The position numbers and the translations under genes are program-made. DNA of 64,000 nucleotides from Accumulibacter sp. (GTDB taxonomy: Bacteria; Pseudomonadota; Gammaproteobacteria; Burkholderiales; Rhodocyclaceae): NCBI GenBank assembly GCA_024235695.1, contig JACKLX010000002.1, forward strand, positions 1 through 64,000. The letters run 5' to 3'. Positions 53,863 through 64,000 of the stretch are shown here, in pieces (position 1 is the first letter of the stretch; each line of letters begins with the position of its first letter). The notes under the pieces were generated by a model. It saw only the letters and a list, made by a program, of their open reading frames with translations. It was not told where the DNA came from and made no database searches.

Positions 53863-55077
53863 ATGTTCCGAACTCTCAACCAGCCAGCCCTGTGGGCGAT
53901 CACCCTGTCGGCGGCCGCCATCCTGATGGTCACCATGGGCGCTCGGCAGTCGCTCGGGCTGTTTCTTTCGCCGCTCAACACGACCACCGGTCTCGGCGTG
54001 ACGGCGATCAGCCTGGCGATGGCCATCGGTCAATTCACCTGGGGGGCGATCCAGCCACTCGCCGGTGCCGTTGCCGACCGCTACGGACCTGGCCGGGTGC
54101 TGCTCGGTGGCCTGCTGCTGCTGGCCGTTGGCAGTGCGATGACGCCGTTGATGAGCAGCACCGTCGGGCTGATCGTTTCGCTCGGGCTGTTCTCGGCGAT
54201 CGGTTCGGGCGCCGGCAGCTTCTCGGTACTGATCGGTGCCGCCAGCCAGCGCCTGCCGCTGGCCGCGCGCGGTGCGGCCTCCGGGGTGATCAACGCCGGC
54301 GGTTCCTTCGGCCAGTTCGTCTTCGCGCCGCTGCTGCAGGCGCTGATCCAGGCGTTCGGCTGGATGGCCGCGATGTGGTCGCTGGCGGTGATGACCCTGG
54401 CGGCGACACCGCTGGTGCGCGTCCTGTCGAAGCCGGTCGAGCACTTGCCGCCGCGTGCGGCCGATGAGGCCGGTCTGTGGCAGAGCGTCCAGAATGCCGT
54501 CGGCGACCGCAGTTACCAGCTGCTCAACCTGGGTTTCTTCAGCTGTGGTTTTCACATTGCTTTCCTGGTGACACACTTGCCGGGCGAGGTGGCGCTGTGC
54601 GGCCTGCCGTCGGCGGTGGCCAGCTGGGCGCTGGCGATCATCGGCCTGTCGAATATCTTCGGCAGCCTCTATGCCGGTGCCTGCGTCGCCCGCTACCGCA
54701 GCAAGTACGTGCTGTTCTGGATGTACGGCTCGCGTGCGCTGATGATCGCGCTCTATCTGGTGGCACCAAAGACCGATCTGACCTTCTACGTCTTTGCTGC
54801 CGGATTGGGGTTCACCTGGCTGGCAACGGTGCCGCCAACGGCGGCCATCGTCGGCAAGCTGTTTGGCGTGCGCTATCTCGGCACGCTGTTCGGCATGACA
54901 CTGCTGTCGCACCAGATCGGCGGTTTCTTCGGCGCCTATCTGGGTGGCATCGCGCTCAGCCGTTTCGGTGACTATGGCTGGATGTGGTATGCCGATATGG
55001 CGTTCGCCGCTGCCGCCGCGTTGCTGAATCTGCCGATCCGGGAAGCGGCGCTGCCGCAAGCCGGCACGGCAAGCTGA
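53863..55077 (+). CDS. MFS transporter (OFA/monocarboxylate-like)
   Basis: 404 residues with 12 hydrophobic segments. MGARQSLGLFLSPLN, AGAVADRYGPGRVLLGG (motif A) and GVRYLGTLFGMTLLSHQIGGFFGAYLGG resemble the OFA and monocarboxylate-porter families, which carry organic acids. The substrate is not determined. Confidence 0.85.
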   Translation: MFRTLNQPALWAITLSAAAILMVTMGARQSLGLFLSPLNTTTGLGVTAISLAMAIGQFTWGAIQPLAGAVADRYGPGRVLLGGLLLLAVGSAMTPLMSSTVGLIVSLGLFSAIGSGAGSFSVLIGAASQRLPLAARGAASGVINAGGSFGQFVFAPLLQALIQAFGWMAAMWSLAVMTLAATPLVRVLSKPVEHLPPRAADEAGLWQSVQNAVGDRSYQLLNLGFFSCGFHIAFLVTHLPGEVALCGLPSAVASWALAIIGLSNIFGSLYAGACVARYRSKYVLFWMYGSRALMIALYLVAPKTDLTFYVFAAGLGFTWLATVPPTAAIVGKLFGVRYLGTLFGMTLLSHQIGGFFGAYLGGIALSRFGDYGWMWYADMAFAAAAALLNLPIREAALPQAGTAS

Positions 55078-55414
55078 TCGGGCAAGAAATGCGGCTGAAC
55101 AACGCTCTTCGGAAGGCCCTCGGCAGGTGACAGACGAGCTTGGCGTCGGCGGGCAAGGGCAGCATTTCCTCGCGACTGCGACCCGCACTGCGGCGCGCAC
55201 GGGGTGGCCGTGGCAAGGGCGCGGCGCCGCCGGGCGTGCTTCCGGGGTATGATGCCGGGAACACGGCAATGGCTGCGCGACGGCTTGCCGCTGGCTGGCG
55301 GGATGATCGCCTTCTTCGGTTTTCCTTGCGCCAACCGGGCTGGCCCGTCGGTCCAGCGCGGCGGCAGCCGCCTTGTGGCAGGGCAATCTTCAACCAGACG
55401 ACGGTACTCGCCAG
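55078..55414. other. Gene-free stretch upstream of the PilZ-type gene
   Basis: 337 bases with no protein-like frame on either strand. It likely holds the promoter for the next gene; no strong consensus was seen. Confidence 0.4.
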
Positions 55415-56305
55415 ATGACGCCAGACAGCAACTACATGCCGGTGGTCAAGAACGACATCGTGCTCGGCAAGCCCCTTCCATGGGCGGTCTTTGACGGCAA
55501 CCAGCAGCTTCTCCTCGAGGCGGGCTTTGTCGTGGCGATGCAGTCGCAGCTCGACGCCTTGCTGGCAAAGGGGCTCTACCGCGAGCGGCGGGCGGCGAAG
55601 GGCAGGAGCGATCAACGCAATGCCGAGGGGGGCGGCGAGCCGGCCGGCGAGCGCGCGCTGCCGCTCGATGAAATCAAGCTGAGTATCGGCGATCCCTTCC
55701 AGATCCAGACCCAGGTCGAACACGCGGAGGCGCGCTACTACGTCAAGCTGATCGGTTATCTCAAGGGCAAGAGCGTCCTCGTCACGCTGCCGGAGGTCGA
55801 TGGCCGGCTGTGCCTGGTGCGCGAAGGACAGGCTTTCGTCGTGCGATTTTTCTCCGGCAAGAGCGCCTATGCGTTTACTGCCAACGTCCTGCGGTCGTCG
55901 AGCATCCCCTTTCCGCACATGTACCTCAGCTATCCGCCACAGGTGCGCGGTCTGGTGGTGCGCACCGGCGAGCGCGTCCCGGTGCGGATCATCTGCGCGA
56001 TCTCGATGCAGGAGGATACGCGGACGGTCAGTGGCGCCGGCGTGCTGACCAACCTCAGTGTCGGCGGCGCCCTGTTGTCGTCGAAGAACAGGCTGGGCAG
56101 CCACGGCGACCTGCTGTCGATCAAGTTCCGTGTCCAGATCAGGGAGATCGAGTTTTTCGCAGCGCTCGACGCGACGATTCGCTCGCTGTCCCAGGATGAC
56201 TCGGGCGACTTCCTGTATGGCATCCAGTTCGCCGGCTTGCCCGACGACGTGGCCATCGCGATGACCGCTTTCGTCTATCAGAAGCTGGCGGAGACCTCGC
56301 ACTGA
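55415..56305 (+). CDS. PilZ-domain protein, YcgR-like layout
   Basis: 296 residues. An N-terminal YcgR-N-like part (ISIGDPFQIQTQ-type segment at LSIGDPFQIQTQVEHAEARYY) precedes a C-terminal PilZ barrel with RTGERVPVRI and the loop LTNLSVGGALLS, the N/D-x-S-x-x-G element that binds cyclic di-GMP. YcgR proteins slow flagella when c-di-GMP rises. No motility genes are adjacent apart from the pilS-pilR pair 5 kb away. Confidence 0.85.
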   Translation: MTPDSNYMPVVKNDIVLGKPLPWAVFDGNQQLLLEAGFVVAMQSQLDALLAKGLYRERRAAKGRSDQRNAEGGGEPAGERALPLDEIKLSIGDPFQIQTQVEHAEARYYVKLIGYLKGKSVLVTLPEVDGRLCLVREGQAFVVRFFSGKSAYAFTANVLRSSSIPFPHMYLSYPPQVRGLVVRTGERVPVRIICAISMQEDTRTVSGAGVLTNLSVGGALLSSKNRLGSHGDLLSIKFRVQIREIEFFAALDATIRSLSQDDSGDFLYGIQFAGLPDDVAIAMTAFVYQKLAETSH

Positions 56306-56348
56306 GCCGTGCGCCGAGGCGGCCGGCGGCGAGGCAACACCCGGACGC

Positions 56349-57470
56349 CTACTCGGTGAGAATCAGATTGTCGCGATGGATGATCTCGGGTTCTTCGACG
56401 AAGCCGAGAATGCCCTCGATGGCGTGACTGGCATGGCGCGCAATGCGCCGCGAATCGCTGCTGCCGTAGTTGATCAGGCCGCGGGCGATCTCGTGACCCT
56501 CGGCGGCGATGCAGGCTACCGCAGCGCCACGTTCGAACTCGCCGCGGACGGCGACGACACCGATTGGCAGCAGACTCTTCCCTTCCCGCAGAGCATTGAT
56601 CGCGCCGCTGTCGAGGACCAGCCGGCCGTTCAGCTGGAGGTGGTCGGCAAGCCATTGCTTGCGCGCCGTCAGCGCCTGTGTTTGCGAAATGAGCAGCGTG
56701 CCGAGCGCTTCGCCGCGCGCCAGGCGAACGATGACATCCTGCTCGCGGCCGCTGGCAATGACCGTGTGTGCGCCGCTGCGCGCCGCGCGCTTGGCGGCGA
56801 TGACCTTGGTAATCATGCCGCCCTTGCCGAACTGGCTGCCGGCTCCGCCGGCCAGTGCTTCCAGCTCGGCCAGTCCCGCCCGCGCCTCGCTGATCAGCGT
56901 CGCCGCGGCGTTCTTGCGCGGATCGGCAGTGAATAGTCCCGCCTGGTCGGTGAGGATGATCAGGCAATCGGCTTCGACGAGGTTGGCGACCAGCGCCCCG
57001 AGCGTGTCGTTGTCGCCGAACTTGATTTCGTCGGTGACGACGGTGTCGTTCTCGTTGACGATCGGCACGACGCCGAAGCGCAGCAGCGTGTTCAGCGTCG
57101 ATCGGGCATTGAGGTAGCGCTTGCGATCGGCCAGGTCGTCATGGGTCAGCAGAACCTGCGCAGTATGCAGCGAGTAACGGGCGAAGGCTCGTTCATAGAC
57201 CTGCACCAGGCCCATCTGGCCGACCGCCGCTGCAGCCTGCAGTTCATGCACCGCGTGCGGGCGTTTTCGCCAGCCGAGACGCTGCATGCCGCAGGCGATG
57301 GCGCCCGACGATACCAGGATGACCTGCTTGCCGGCCTGGCGCAATTCGGCGATCTGCCGCGCCCATTCGTCGATGGCGGCGAGGTCGAGTCCTTCACCAT
57401 TGTTGGTGATCAACGCCGAACCGGCCTTGATCACCAGCCGGCGGGCCGAGGCGATGCGCGAGGTCGCCAT
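56349..57470 (-). CDS. proB: Glutamate 5-kinase
   Basis: 373 residues. [58 protein letters not shown] and GTGGMITK-like [12 protein letters not shown] mark the kinase; a C-terminal PUA domain ([19 protein letters not shown]) completes the long form. It starts proline synthesis. It follows obgE by two bases. Confidence 0.97.
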   Translation of the reverse strand: MATSRIASARRLVIKAGSALITNNGEGLDLAAIDEWARQIAELRQAGKQVILVSSGAIACGMQRLGWRKRPHAVHELQAAAAVGQMGLVQVYERAFARYSLHTAQVLLTHDDLADRKRYLNARSTLNTLLRFGVVPIVNENDTVVTDEIKFGDNDTLGALVANLVEADCLIILTDQAGLFTADPRKNAAATLISEARAGLAELEALAGGAGSQFGKGGMITKVIAAKRAARSGAHTVIASGREQDVIVRLARGEALGTLLISQTQALTARKQWLADHLQLNGRLVLDSGAINALREGKSLLPIGVVAVRGEFERGAAVACIAAEGHEIARGLINYGSSDSRRIARHASHAIEGILGFVEEPEIIHRDNLILTE

Positions 57471-57472
57471 CG

Positions 57473-58642
<1,170 letters not shown>

Positions 58643-58689
58643 GGTGCTCAGTGCCGGCATGCCGCGGGGCAGCCAGCGTGCCGGCGATG

Positions 58690-58953
58690 TCAGGCCGTGG
58701 CAGGAACGATACTGACCGTGCGGCGGCGCAGCGCGCCCTTGATGGCGAACTGGACGTGTCCATCGACCAGCGCGAACAGCGTGTGATCCTTGCCGATGCC
58801 CATGTTTTCACCGGGGTGGAAGGCGGTGCCACGCTGGCGGACGATGATGTTGCCGGCGCGGACGAGTTGGCCGCCATAGCGTTTGACGCCCAGGCGTTTC
58901 GCTTCCGAATCGCGGCCGTTGCGTACGCTGCCGCCTGCTTTCTTGTGTGCCAT
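58690..58953 (-). CDS. rpmA: 50S ribosomal protein L27
   Basis: 87 residues. [22 protein letters not shown] and [25 protein letters not shown] are L27. It lies at the peptidyl-transferase centre. Confidence 0.98.
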   Translation of the reverse strand: MAHKKAGGSVRNGRDSEAKRLGVKRYGGQLVRAGNIIVRQRGTAFHPGENMGIGKDHTLFALVDGHVQFAIKGALRRRTVSIVPATA

Positions 58954-58972
58954 GAGTCAGACTCCTCTCAAA

Positions 58973-59308
58973 TCAGGCTGAAGGGTCGAGCGCCGCGCCG
59001 TCGGCAATCGCATCGACCCGGATTTCGGTGTAATTCTGGCGGTGTCCCTGATGTTTCTGCGAGTGCTTGCGACGACGAAACTTGAAGATCCGGACTTTGT
59101 CGTGGCGGCCTTGCGAAAGCACAGTGGCCCTGACCGAAGCTCCGGCGACGATCGGTGTCCCGACTTTCACGGTTTCGCCTTCGCCTACCATGAGGATCTG
59201 GTCAAGGGTGATTTCTGCGCCAACTTCTGCCGGTATCTGTTCTATTTTCAATTTTTCGCCGCTGACAACGCGATACTGCTTGCCACCGGTTTTTATGACC
59301 GCGTACAT
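58973..59308 (-). CDS. rplU: 50S ribosomal protein L21
   Basis: 111 residues from ATG 59308. [26 protein letters not shown] and [25 protein letters not shown] are L21. The C-terminal acidic/Ala tail ([13 protein letters not shown]) is a little longer than usual. A strong promoter lies 45 bases upstream. Confidence 0.97.
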   Translation of the reverse strand: MYAVIKTGGKQYRVVSGEKLKIEQIPAEVGAEITLDQILMVGEGETVKVGTPIVAGASVRATVLSQGRHDKVRIFKFRRRKHSQKHQGHRQNYTEIRVDAIADGAALDPSA

Positions 59309-59352
59309 GTTGGACTCCAAAGAACTGAACGAAGTGAAATGAAGAACCGCGC

Positions 59353-59380
59353 ATTATACGTGCCTTTCTTTTCGCGTCAA
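59353..59380 (-). promoter_or_regulatory. Sigma-70 promoter of rplU-rpmA
   Basis: On the minus strand TTGACG (59380-59375), a 16-base spacer and TATAAT (59358-59353). The -10 is perfect and the -35 differs at one base, as expected for a ribosomal protein operon. Confidence 0.85.
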
Positions 59381-59476
59381 AGGGTTTGCGATCGGCCAGG
59401 GCAAGCCTTGCTTGACGGCACACCGGTCGGCGCCTAAGATTCCACGGTTTTTGTGCCAAGGTGCCGTGTCGTGAGA

Positions 59477-60439
59477 ATGGAGCAGTTGTACAGCCTGATC
59501 GGGGCGGACATGAAGGCCGTTGACGAGGTGATCCGCCAGCGACTCCATTCCGAGGTGGCCCTGGTCCGGCAGGTGGCCGAGTACATCGTCCAGGGCGGCG
59601 GCAAGCGCCTGCGCCCCGCTCTGGTACTGTTGTCGGCCGGCGCCATGGGTTATCGCGGCCGCCATCACCACGAACTCGCGGCGGTCGTCGAGTTCATCCA
59701 CACGGCGACGCTGCTGCACGACGATGTGGTCGACGGTTCCAATCTTCGGCGCGGGCGCGAAACAGCCAACGCGCTGTTCGGCAACGCCGCCAGCGTGCTG
59801 GTTGGCGACTTCCTGTATTCGCGGGCCTTCCAGATGATGGTGGCGGTCGACGACATGCGCATCATGCGGGTGCTGTCGAACGCGACCAACGTCATCGCCG
59901 AGGGCGAGGTGCTGCAGTTGATGAACTGCCACGATGCCGACATCGACGAGCAAGGCTACCTGCAGGTCATTCGTTACAAGACGGCCAAGCTGTTCGAGGC
60001 GGCCGCGCAGCTCGGTGCGATCATCGGTGGCGGCGAGGCCGCAGTCGAGCAGGGTCTGGCGGTGTACGGTCTTCACCTCGGTACGGCGTTTCAGTTGATC
60101 GACGATGTGCTCGATTACTCGGGGGCGGAAGTGGAAACCGGCAAGCACCTCGGTGACGACCTCGCCGAAGGCAAGCCGACGCTGCCGCTGATTTTCGTCC
60201 TGCGCAACGGCAACGCCGAGCAGGTGGCTTGCGTGCGGCGCGCGATCGAGAACGGTGGGCGGGAAGATTTTCCGCTCGTTCTGGCGGCAATCCGCGCCAC
60301 CGGGGCGCTGGAATACGCCCGCCAGAAGGCCAGGGCCGAGGCGCAACTCGCAGCATCTGCACTTGATGCCCTGCCTTCTTCTCAATACAAGGATTCCTTG
60401 CTAGAATTATGCCTCTTCGCTGCCGCTAGAAATTACTAG
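59477..60439 (+). CDS. ispB: Polyprenyl (octaprenyl) diphosphate synthase
   Basis: 320 residues from ATG 59477 (GTG 59471 is possible). The two Asp-rich motifs are LLHDDVVDGSNLRRG and FQLIDDVLDYSG, with YIVQGGGKRLRPALVLLSAG near the N terminus. It makes the side chain of ubiquinone. It diverges from rplU. Confidence 0.96.
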   Translation: MEQLYSLIGADMKAVDEVIRQRLHSEVALVRQVAEYIVQGGGKRLRPALVLLSAGAMGYRGRHHHELAAVVEFIHTATLLHDDVVDGSNLRRGRETANALFGNAASVLVGDFLYSRAFQMMVAVDDMRIMRVLSNATNVIAEGEVLQLMNCHDADIDEQGYLQVIRYKTAKLFEAAAQLGAIIGGGEAAVEQGLAVYGLHLGTAFQLIDDVLDYSGAEVETGKHLGDDLAEGKPTLPLIFVLRNGNAEQVACVRRAIENGGREDFPLVLAAIRATGALEYARQKARAEAQLAASALDALPSSQYKDSLLELCLFAAARNY

Positions 60440-60457
60440 CGCAGTTGTCGCCTCGGT

Positions 60458-60534
<77 letters not shown>

Positions 60535-60703
60535 ATTGCTTGACAACGATTTGCCTCGTGCGCTGCCGCGATATCCCGATCGCGTGACCGACGAGGAATC
60601 CCCCAGACTCTTGTTACGCGGTTTTCGATCAATCGCCAGCGGCGCTATCTCCGTCTGCAGGAGCGTCTGCTATGCTTGAACGCTCTGCAGAACTTCTCTC
60701 CAA

Positions 60704-60940
60704 ATGAGCAAATACCTGCTACTTCTCGGACTGATCTGGGCTGTCTGGTGGATCTGGCGCAAATCGCGGCTGTCGTCGCGCGATCGCGCGGCCAGCGGCA
60801 ATGTCCAGCGCGAGGCCGAACGTATGGTGCAGTGCGTACGCTGCGGTGTCAATCAGCCGATCAGCGAGAGTATCCTGGCCAACGGCCGCTATTACTGCTG
60901 TGCTGCCCATCTCGCTGACGCCAGGCGCGAAGACGGCTGA
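60704..60940 (+). CDS. PP0621-family small protein
   Basis: 78 residues. One N-terminal hydrophobic helix (YLLLLGLIWAVWWIW), then a zinc-ribbon-like tail: MVQCVRCGVNQPISES and YYCCAAH, giving CxxC and CC/H. This matches the PP0621 family of unknown function found next to pilS in betaproteobacteria. Confidence 0.85.
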   Translation: MSKYLLLLGLIWAVWWIWRKSRLSSRDRAASGNVQREAERMVQCVRCGVNQPISESILANGRYYCCAAHLADARREDG

Positions 60941-60949
60941 GGTCTCCCG

Positions 60950-62539
60950 TTGACCCTGGCGCCATCGACCTTCGAGCCGTTCTCCGAGACGCACTGGAAG
61001 TCACTGCGCTACTTCAACCTGTATCGTTTTGCACTCGCGTCGCTGCTCTTCTTTTCGGCGCTGCTTTATCCCGCGGCCTTGCCGATCGCCGCGTCGGGAC
61101 AGGGGGCGCAGTACCTGGCGCTGGCCGGCGTGTATCTGGCCAGCACTGCGGTGGCGGTGCTGATGGCGTACCGTTACCGCCAGCACGCGACGATGCAGCT
61201 GACGGTCAGTGTGCTGCTCGATGTGCTGGTGATGACGCTGCTGATCCACGCCGGCGGCGGCCTCGGCAGTGGTCTCGGTTCGATGCTGCTGGTGACGCTG
61301 GCCGGCGCAGGCCTGGTCGGGCAGGGGCGGCTGGTGCTGTTCTATGCCGCGATGGCGACGCTGGCGGTACTGTTCGAGCACTCCTACCGGGCCCTGCAGG
61401 ACAATTTCGATGCCGCCGGCTTCTTTCACGCCGGCCTGTTCAGCGCCGGCTTCTTTGCCGTCGCGGTTTCGGCGCGCTTGCTGGCCCGTCGGGTGATCGC
61501 CAATGAGGTCTTGGCGCGCCAGCGTGGTATCGACCTGAACAATCAGACCGTGATCAGCCAGCGCGTCATCGAGGAAATGCAGGACGGCGTGGTGGTACTC
61601 CGTCGCGACGGCAGGGTTCGGCAGAGCAATCCGCGCGCCCGGCAACTGCTGGGACTCGATGGCGGCAGCGAGCAGTTGCTGACGGCGTATTCTCCCGAGC
61701 TGGCGATGGCTTTCGTCGACTGGTGCCGCCATGGCAGCGACCAGGCGGTGCTGGTGCGGGTGCCGGCGAGCGGCCTGCAGTTGCGGGCGAGATTCGCGGC
61801 GACCGCGAGTTCGGAGAGCGACGTGCTGGTGTTTCTCGAGGACATGGGCCGTTTGCAGGAGCAGGCACAACAGCTGAAGCTGGCGGCACTTGGCCGTCTG
61901 ACGGCCAATATCGCGCACGAGATCCGCAATCCGCTGTCGGCGATCAGCCATGCCGGCGAACTGCTGCATGAAGAACGGCGCGGCGAAATGCACGACCGGT
62001 TGTTGCGGATCATGCACGACAATACCAGGCGGCTCGAGCGGATCGTCAGCGACGTGCTCGAACTCGGGCGTCGCGACCGCATCTATCCGGAAGCGATCGA
62101 TCTGCGCGAGGCACTGCCCTTGCTGGTCGAGGAGTATCTGGCGAAGGAGCAGTTGCCGGCCGAGGTGGTTCGCGTCGACCTGTCGGGCGTCGCCGTCCTC
62201 GACTTCGACCGTGCGCATTTTCATCAGGTCTTGGGAAATCTTCTGGGCAATGCCTTGCGTCACTCGCAGCGCATGGCCGGCAGCGTTTGCCTGCGCGCCT
62301 GTGACGGCAAGGGCGACGGGCAGGTGGAACTGGATGTGATCGACGATGGCGAAGGTGTCGGTGAGGCGAGCCGGGAGCATATCTTCGAACCGTTTTTCAC
62401 CACGCATCACCGCGGTACCGGTCTGGGGCTGTACATTGCCCGCGAGTTGTGCGAGGCCAACGGCGCGCAACTCGAGCTGCTGGGTTCCGGACCGGGTGCC
62501 GATTTTCGCCTCACGGGGAGGGTTGCAGGGTGTCAGTAG
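60950..62539 (+). CDS. pilS: Sensor histidine kinase PilS
   Basis: 529 residues, started at TTG 60950, 9 bases after the preceding gene. Five to six N-terminal transmembrane helices are followed by a PAS-like segment (VVVLRRDGRVRQSNPRARQLLGLDGG), the H box with His323 (IAHEIRNPLSAISHAGEL) and the ATPase domain (HQVLGNLLGNALRHS, GVGEASREHIFEPFFTTH, GTGLGLYIARELCE). It pairs with PilR to control type IV pilin transcription. Confidence 0.94.
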   Translation: MTLAPSTFEPFSETHWKSLRYFNLYRFALASLLFFSALLYPAALPIAASGQGAQYLALAGVYLASTAVAVLMAYRYRQHATMQLTVSVLLDVLVMTLLIHAGGGLGSGLGSMLLVTLAGAGLVGQGRLVLFYAAMATLAVLFEHSYRALQDNFDAAGFFHAGLFSAGFFAVAVSARLLARRVIANEVLARQRGIDLNNQTVISQRVIEEMQDGVVVLRRDGRVRQSNPRARQLLGLDGGSEQLLTAYSPELAMAFVDWCRHGSDQAVLVRVPASGLQLRARFAATASSESDVLVFLEDMGRLQEQAQQLKLAALGRLTANIAHEIRNPLSAISHAGELLHEERRGEMHDRLLRIMHDNTRRLERIVSDVLELGRRDRIYPEAIDLREALPLLVEEYLAKEQLPAEVVRVDLSGVAVLDFDRAHFHQVLGNLLGNALRHSQRMAGSVCLRACDGKGDGQVELDVIDDGEGVGEASREHIFEPFFTTHHRGTGLGLYIARELCEANGAQLELLGSGPGADFRLTGRVAGCQ

Positions 62540-63900
62540 TCAAGACGGAGCGTCGCCCGCGCGGCGAGTTGGCGCGGGTACTGGTGATCGATGACGAGGC
62601 GGATATCCGCGAGCTTCTCGATCTGACGGTGGCGCGCATGGGCCTGTCGGCCGACTGCGCGGCGAGCGTCGCCGAGGCGCAGGAGCTGCTGGCCAGGCAG
62701 CGCTATCAATTGTGCCTGACCGACATGCGCTTACCCGACGGTGACGGTCTGGAGATCGTCAAGCTGATCGGCGAGCGCTATGGAGAGACGCCGGTGGCGG
62801 TGATTACCGCCTACGGCAGTGCCCAGAACGCGGTGGCGGCGCTGAAGGCCGGCGCCTTTGACTATCTGGCCAAACCGGTGGCGCTGGAGCAGTTGCGCAG
62901 CCTGATCAAGTCGGCGCTCAGCCTGCCACGCCAGAGCGGCGTCACCGACGACGGGCAGGCGGCAGCGACCGCCGGTCAACTGATCGGTGAATCGGCCGCG
63001 ATCGAGCAGGTGCGGCAACTGATCGGCAAACTTGCACGCAGCCAGGCGCCGGTCTATATCTCCGGCGAGTCGGGAACCGGCAAGGAGCTGGCAGCGCGCC
63101 TGATTCACGACCAGAGTTCGCGCCGCGCGGCACCCTTCGTGCCGGTCAATTGCGGGGCAATCCCCGAGAACCTGATGGAGAGCGAGTTTTTCGGCTATCG
63201 CAAGGGCGCCTTCACCGGCGCCGACAGCGATCGCGAGGGCTTCTTCCAGGCGGCGAAAGGAGGTACGCTGTTCCTCGACGAGGTGGCCGACTTGCCGCTG
63301 GCGATGCAGGTCAAGCTGCTGCGCGCGATTCAGGAAAAGAAGGTTCGCAAGGTCGGCAGCACCGCCGAGGAGGTGGTCGACGTGCGGATCATCTCGGCGA
63401 CCCACCGCATCCTCAAGGATTGTGTCGATGGCGGCCTGTTTCGCCAGGATCTGTACTATCGCCTGAACGTCATCGAACTGCGGATGCCACCATTGCGCGA
63501 GCGGCACGAGGATGTGGCGCCGCTGGTCGAGGCGCTGCTGCGGCGCATCTGCGGCGCGCAGGCGCCGCGGCTCGCGCCACCGGCTTTGCAAGCGCTGGCC
63601 GGCTACAGCTTCCCGGGCAACGTCCGGGAACTTGAAAACATTCTCGAGCGAGCGACTGCGCTGTGCGTCGACAACGCGATCGCCATCGCCGACCTGCAAC
63701 TGGCACCGGTGGCGGCGGTCAGCGGCAGCGTCGGGCGCGACGGCGAAACGCTCGACGAGTACCTCAATCGTGTCGAGAGGCAGGCGATTCTGGAGGCTCT
63801 GACGAAAACCGCTTTCAACCGCACGGCGGCGGCGCGGCTGCTCGGCGTGACCTTCCGTTCCTTGCGCTACCGCATCGAGCGGCTGGGCATCGAGGAGTGA
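62530..63900 (+). CDS. pilR: Sigma-54-dependent response regulator PilR
   Basis: 456 residues from GTG 62530, overlapping pilS by 10 bases. Receiver domain with Asp65 (LTDMRLPDG) and the Lys of YLAKPV; AAA+ domain with Walker A GESGTGKE (about 179) and the sigma-54 contact GAFTGA (226-231); C-terminal Fis-type HTH (NRTAAARLLGVTFRSLRYRIERLG). It activates pilA with sigma-54. The conserved PilR-AmpD order follows. Confidence 0.96.
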   Translation: MSVVKTERRPRGELARVLVIDDEADIRELLDLTVARMGLSADCAASVAEAQELLARQRYQLCLTDMRLPDGDGLEIVKLIGERYGETPVAVITAYGSAQNAVAALKAGAFDYLAKPVALEQLRSLIKSALSLPRQSGVTDDGQAAATAGQLIGESAAIEQVRQLIGKLARSQAPVYISGESGTGKELAARLIHDQSSRRAAPFVPVNCGAIPENLMESEFFGYRKGAFTGADSDREGFFQAAKGGTLFLDEVADLPLAMQVKLLRAIQEKKVRKVGSTAEEVVDVRIISATHRILKDCVDGGLFRQDLYYRLNVIELRMPPLRERHEDVAPLVEALLRRICGAQAPRLAPPALQALAGYSFPGNVRELENILERATALCVDNAIAIADLQLAPVAAVSGSVGRDGETLDEYLNRVERQAILEALTKTAFNRTAAARLLGVTFRSLRYRIERLGIEE

Positions 63901-64000
63901 ATTCTGAATCGGTGAAATCGCCGGCCACCGTCGCCGTTCTGCGAATGGGCGCCGAAGGCTGGCTCGATGGCGCCTGCCGGATCGTCTCGGCCAATAGCGA
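63897..64000 (+). CDS. ampD: AmpD, 1,6-anhydro-N-acetylmuramyl-L-alanine amidase (5' part only)
   Basis: The frame from GTG 63897 overlaps the pilR stop and runs off the right edge; ATG 63945 is another possible start. Only about 34 codons are seen. GWLDGACRIVSANS is the characteristic AmpD N terminus. AmpD recycles cell-wall muropeptides in the cytoplasm. Confidence 0.7.
   Translation, partial: MNSESVKSPATVAVLRMGAEGWLDGACRIVSANS

Overview
The window looks like chromosome of a high-GC betaproteobacterium. Gene orders such as rplU-rpmA-obgE-proB, ispB/tRNA-Pro/pilS-pilR-ampD, glnK-amtB, rph-rdgB-hemW and coaE-zapD fit the Rhodocyclales / 'Candidatus Accumulibacter' neighbourhood. That placement is inferred from gene content and order; no database was searched. 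Most of the window is densely packed housekeeping DNA with many ATGA or TGATG start/stop overlaps.

Layout. 1-5.3 kb (minus strand): an unusual operon with a PqqD-like small protein, an ATP-grasp ligase, a fold-type III PLP decarboxylase and a urea-transporter/M23-peptidase fusion that runs off the left edge. Upstream of it lie a sigma-70-family factor and a zinc-binding anti-sigma-like gene broken by an in-frame amber codon. 6.2-15.2 kb: an OafA-type acyltransferase, an NhaD/ArsB-type ion transporter with a CBS protein, a pyrophosphatase-like protein, a TIGR04283-type glycosyltransferase with a DUF547 protein, a collagen-like Gly-X-Y protein, and a DUF2501 protein. 15.5-22.1 kb: argD-argF-argG, DUF2788, ppnP, a second OafA-SGNH acyltransferase and yajQ. 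22.3-29.7 kb: a SNF2 helicase, a lipocalin, thiS-thiG-trmB, a TonB-like protein and a secreted ankyrin protein. 29.7-35.1 kb: a minus-strand operon (Ser/Thr kinase, PP2C phosphatase, rph, rdgB, hemW) diverging from yicC.

35.1-41.9 kb is accessory DNA between yicC and a tRNA-Lys gene. It holds a RelE/HigA-type toxin-antitoxin pair, a 1254-residue DUF4062/STAND-NTPase/TPR protein with twelve 46-residue repeats, an IS200/IS605-type insertion sequence that supplies the last codons of that protein, and a frameshifted TraM-like conjugation gene. This is the best candidate for a defence or conflict system in the window. The PqqD/ATP-grasp/decarboxylase/transporter-peptidase operon is the other poorly characterised assembly.

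42-49 kb: glnK-amtB with a good sigma-54 promoter and a palindromic NtrC-type site, ubiK, and comM followed by a 124-bp tandem duplication of its 3' end that includes the start of the next MFS gene. Two MFS transporters and a BamE/OmlA-like lipoprotein follow. 49.8-56.3 kb: speD, a TrpB-like enzyme, a SPOR protein, coaE, zapD, an MFS transporter and a PilZ-type protein. 56.3-64 kb: proB, obgE, rpmA and rplU (minus) diverging from ispB, tRNA-Pro, a PP0621-like protein, pilS, pilR and the start of ampD.
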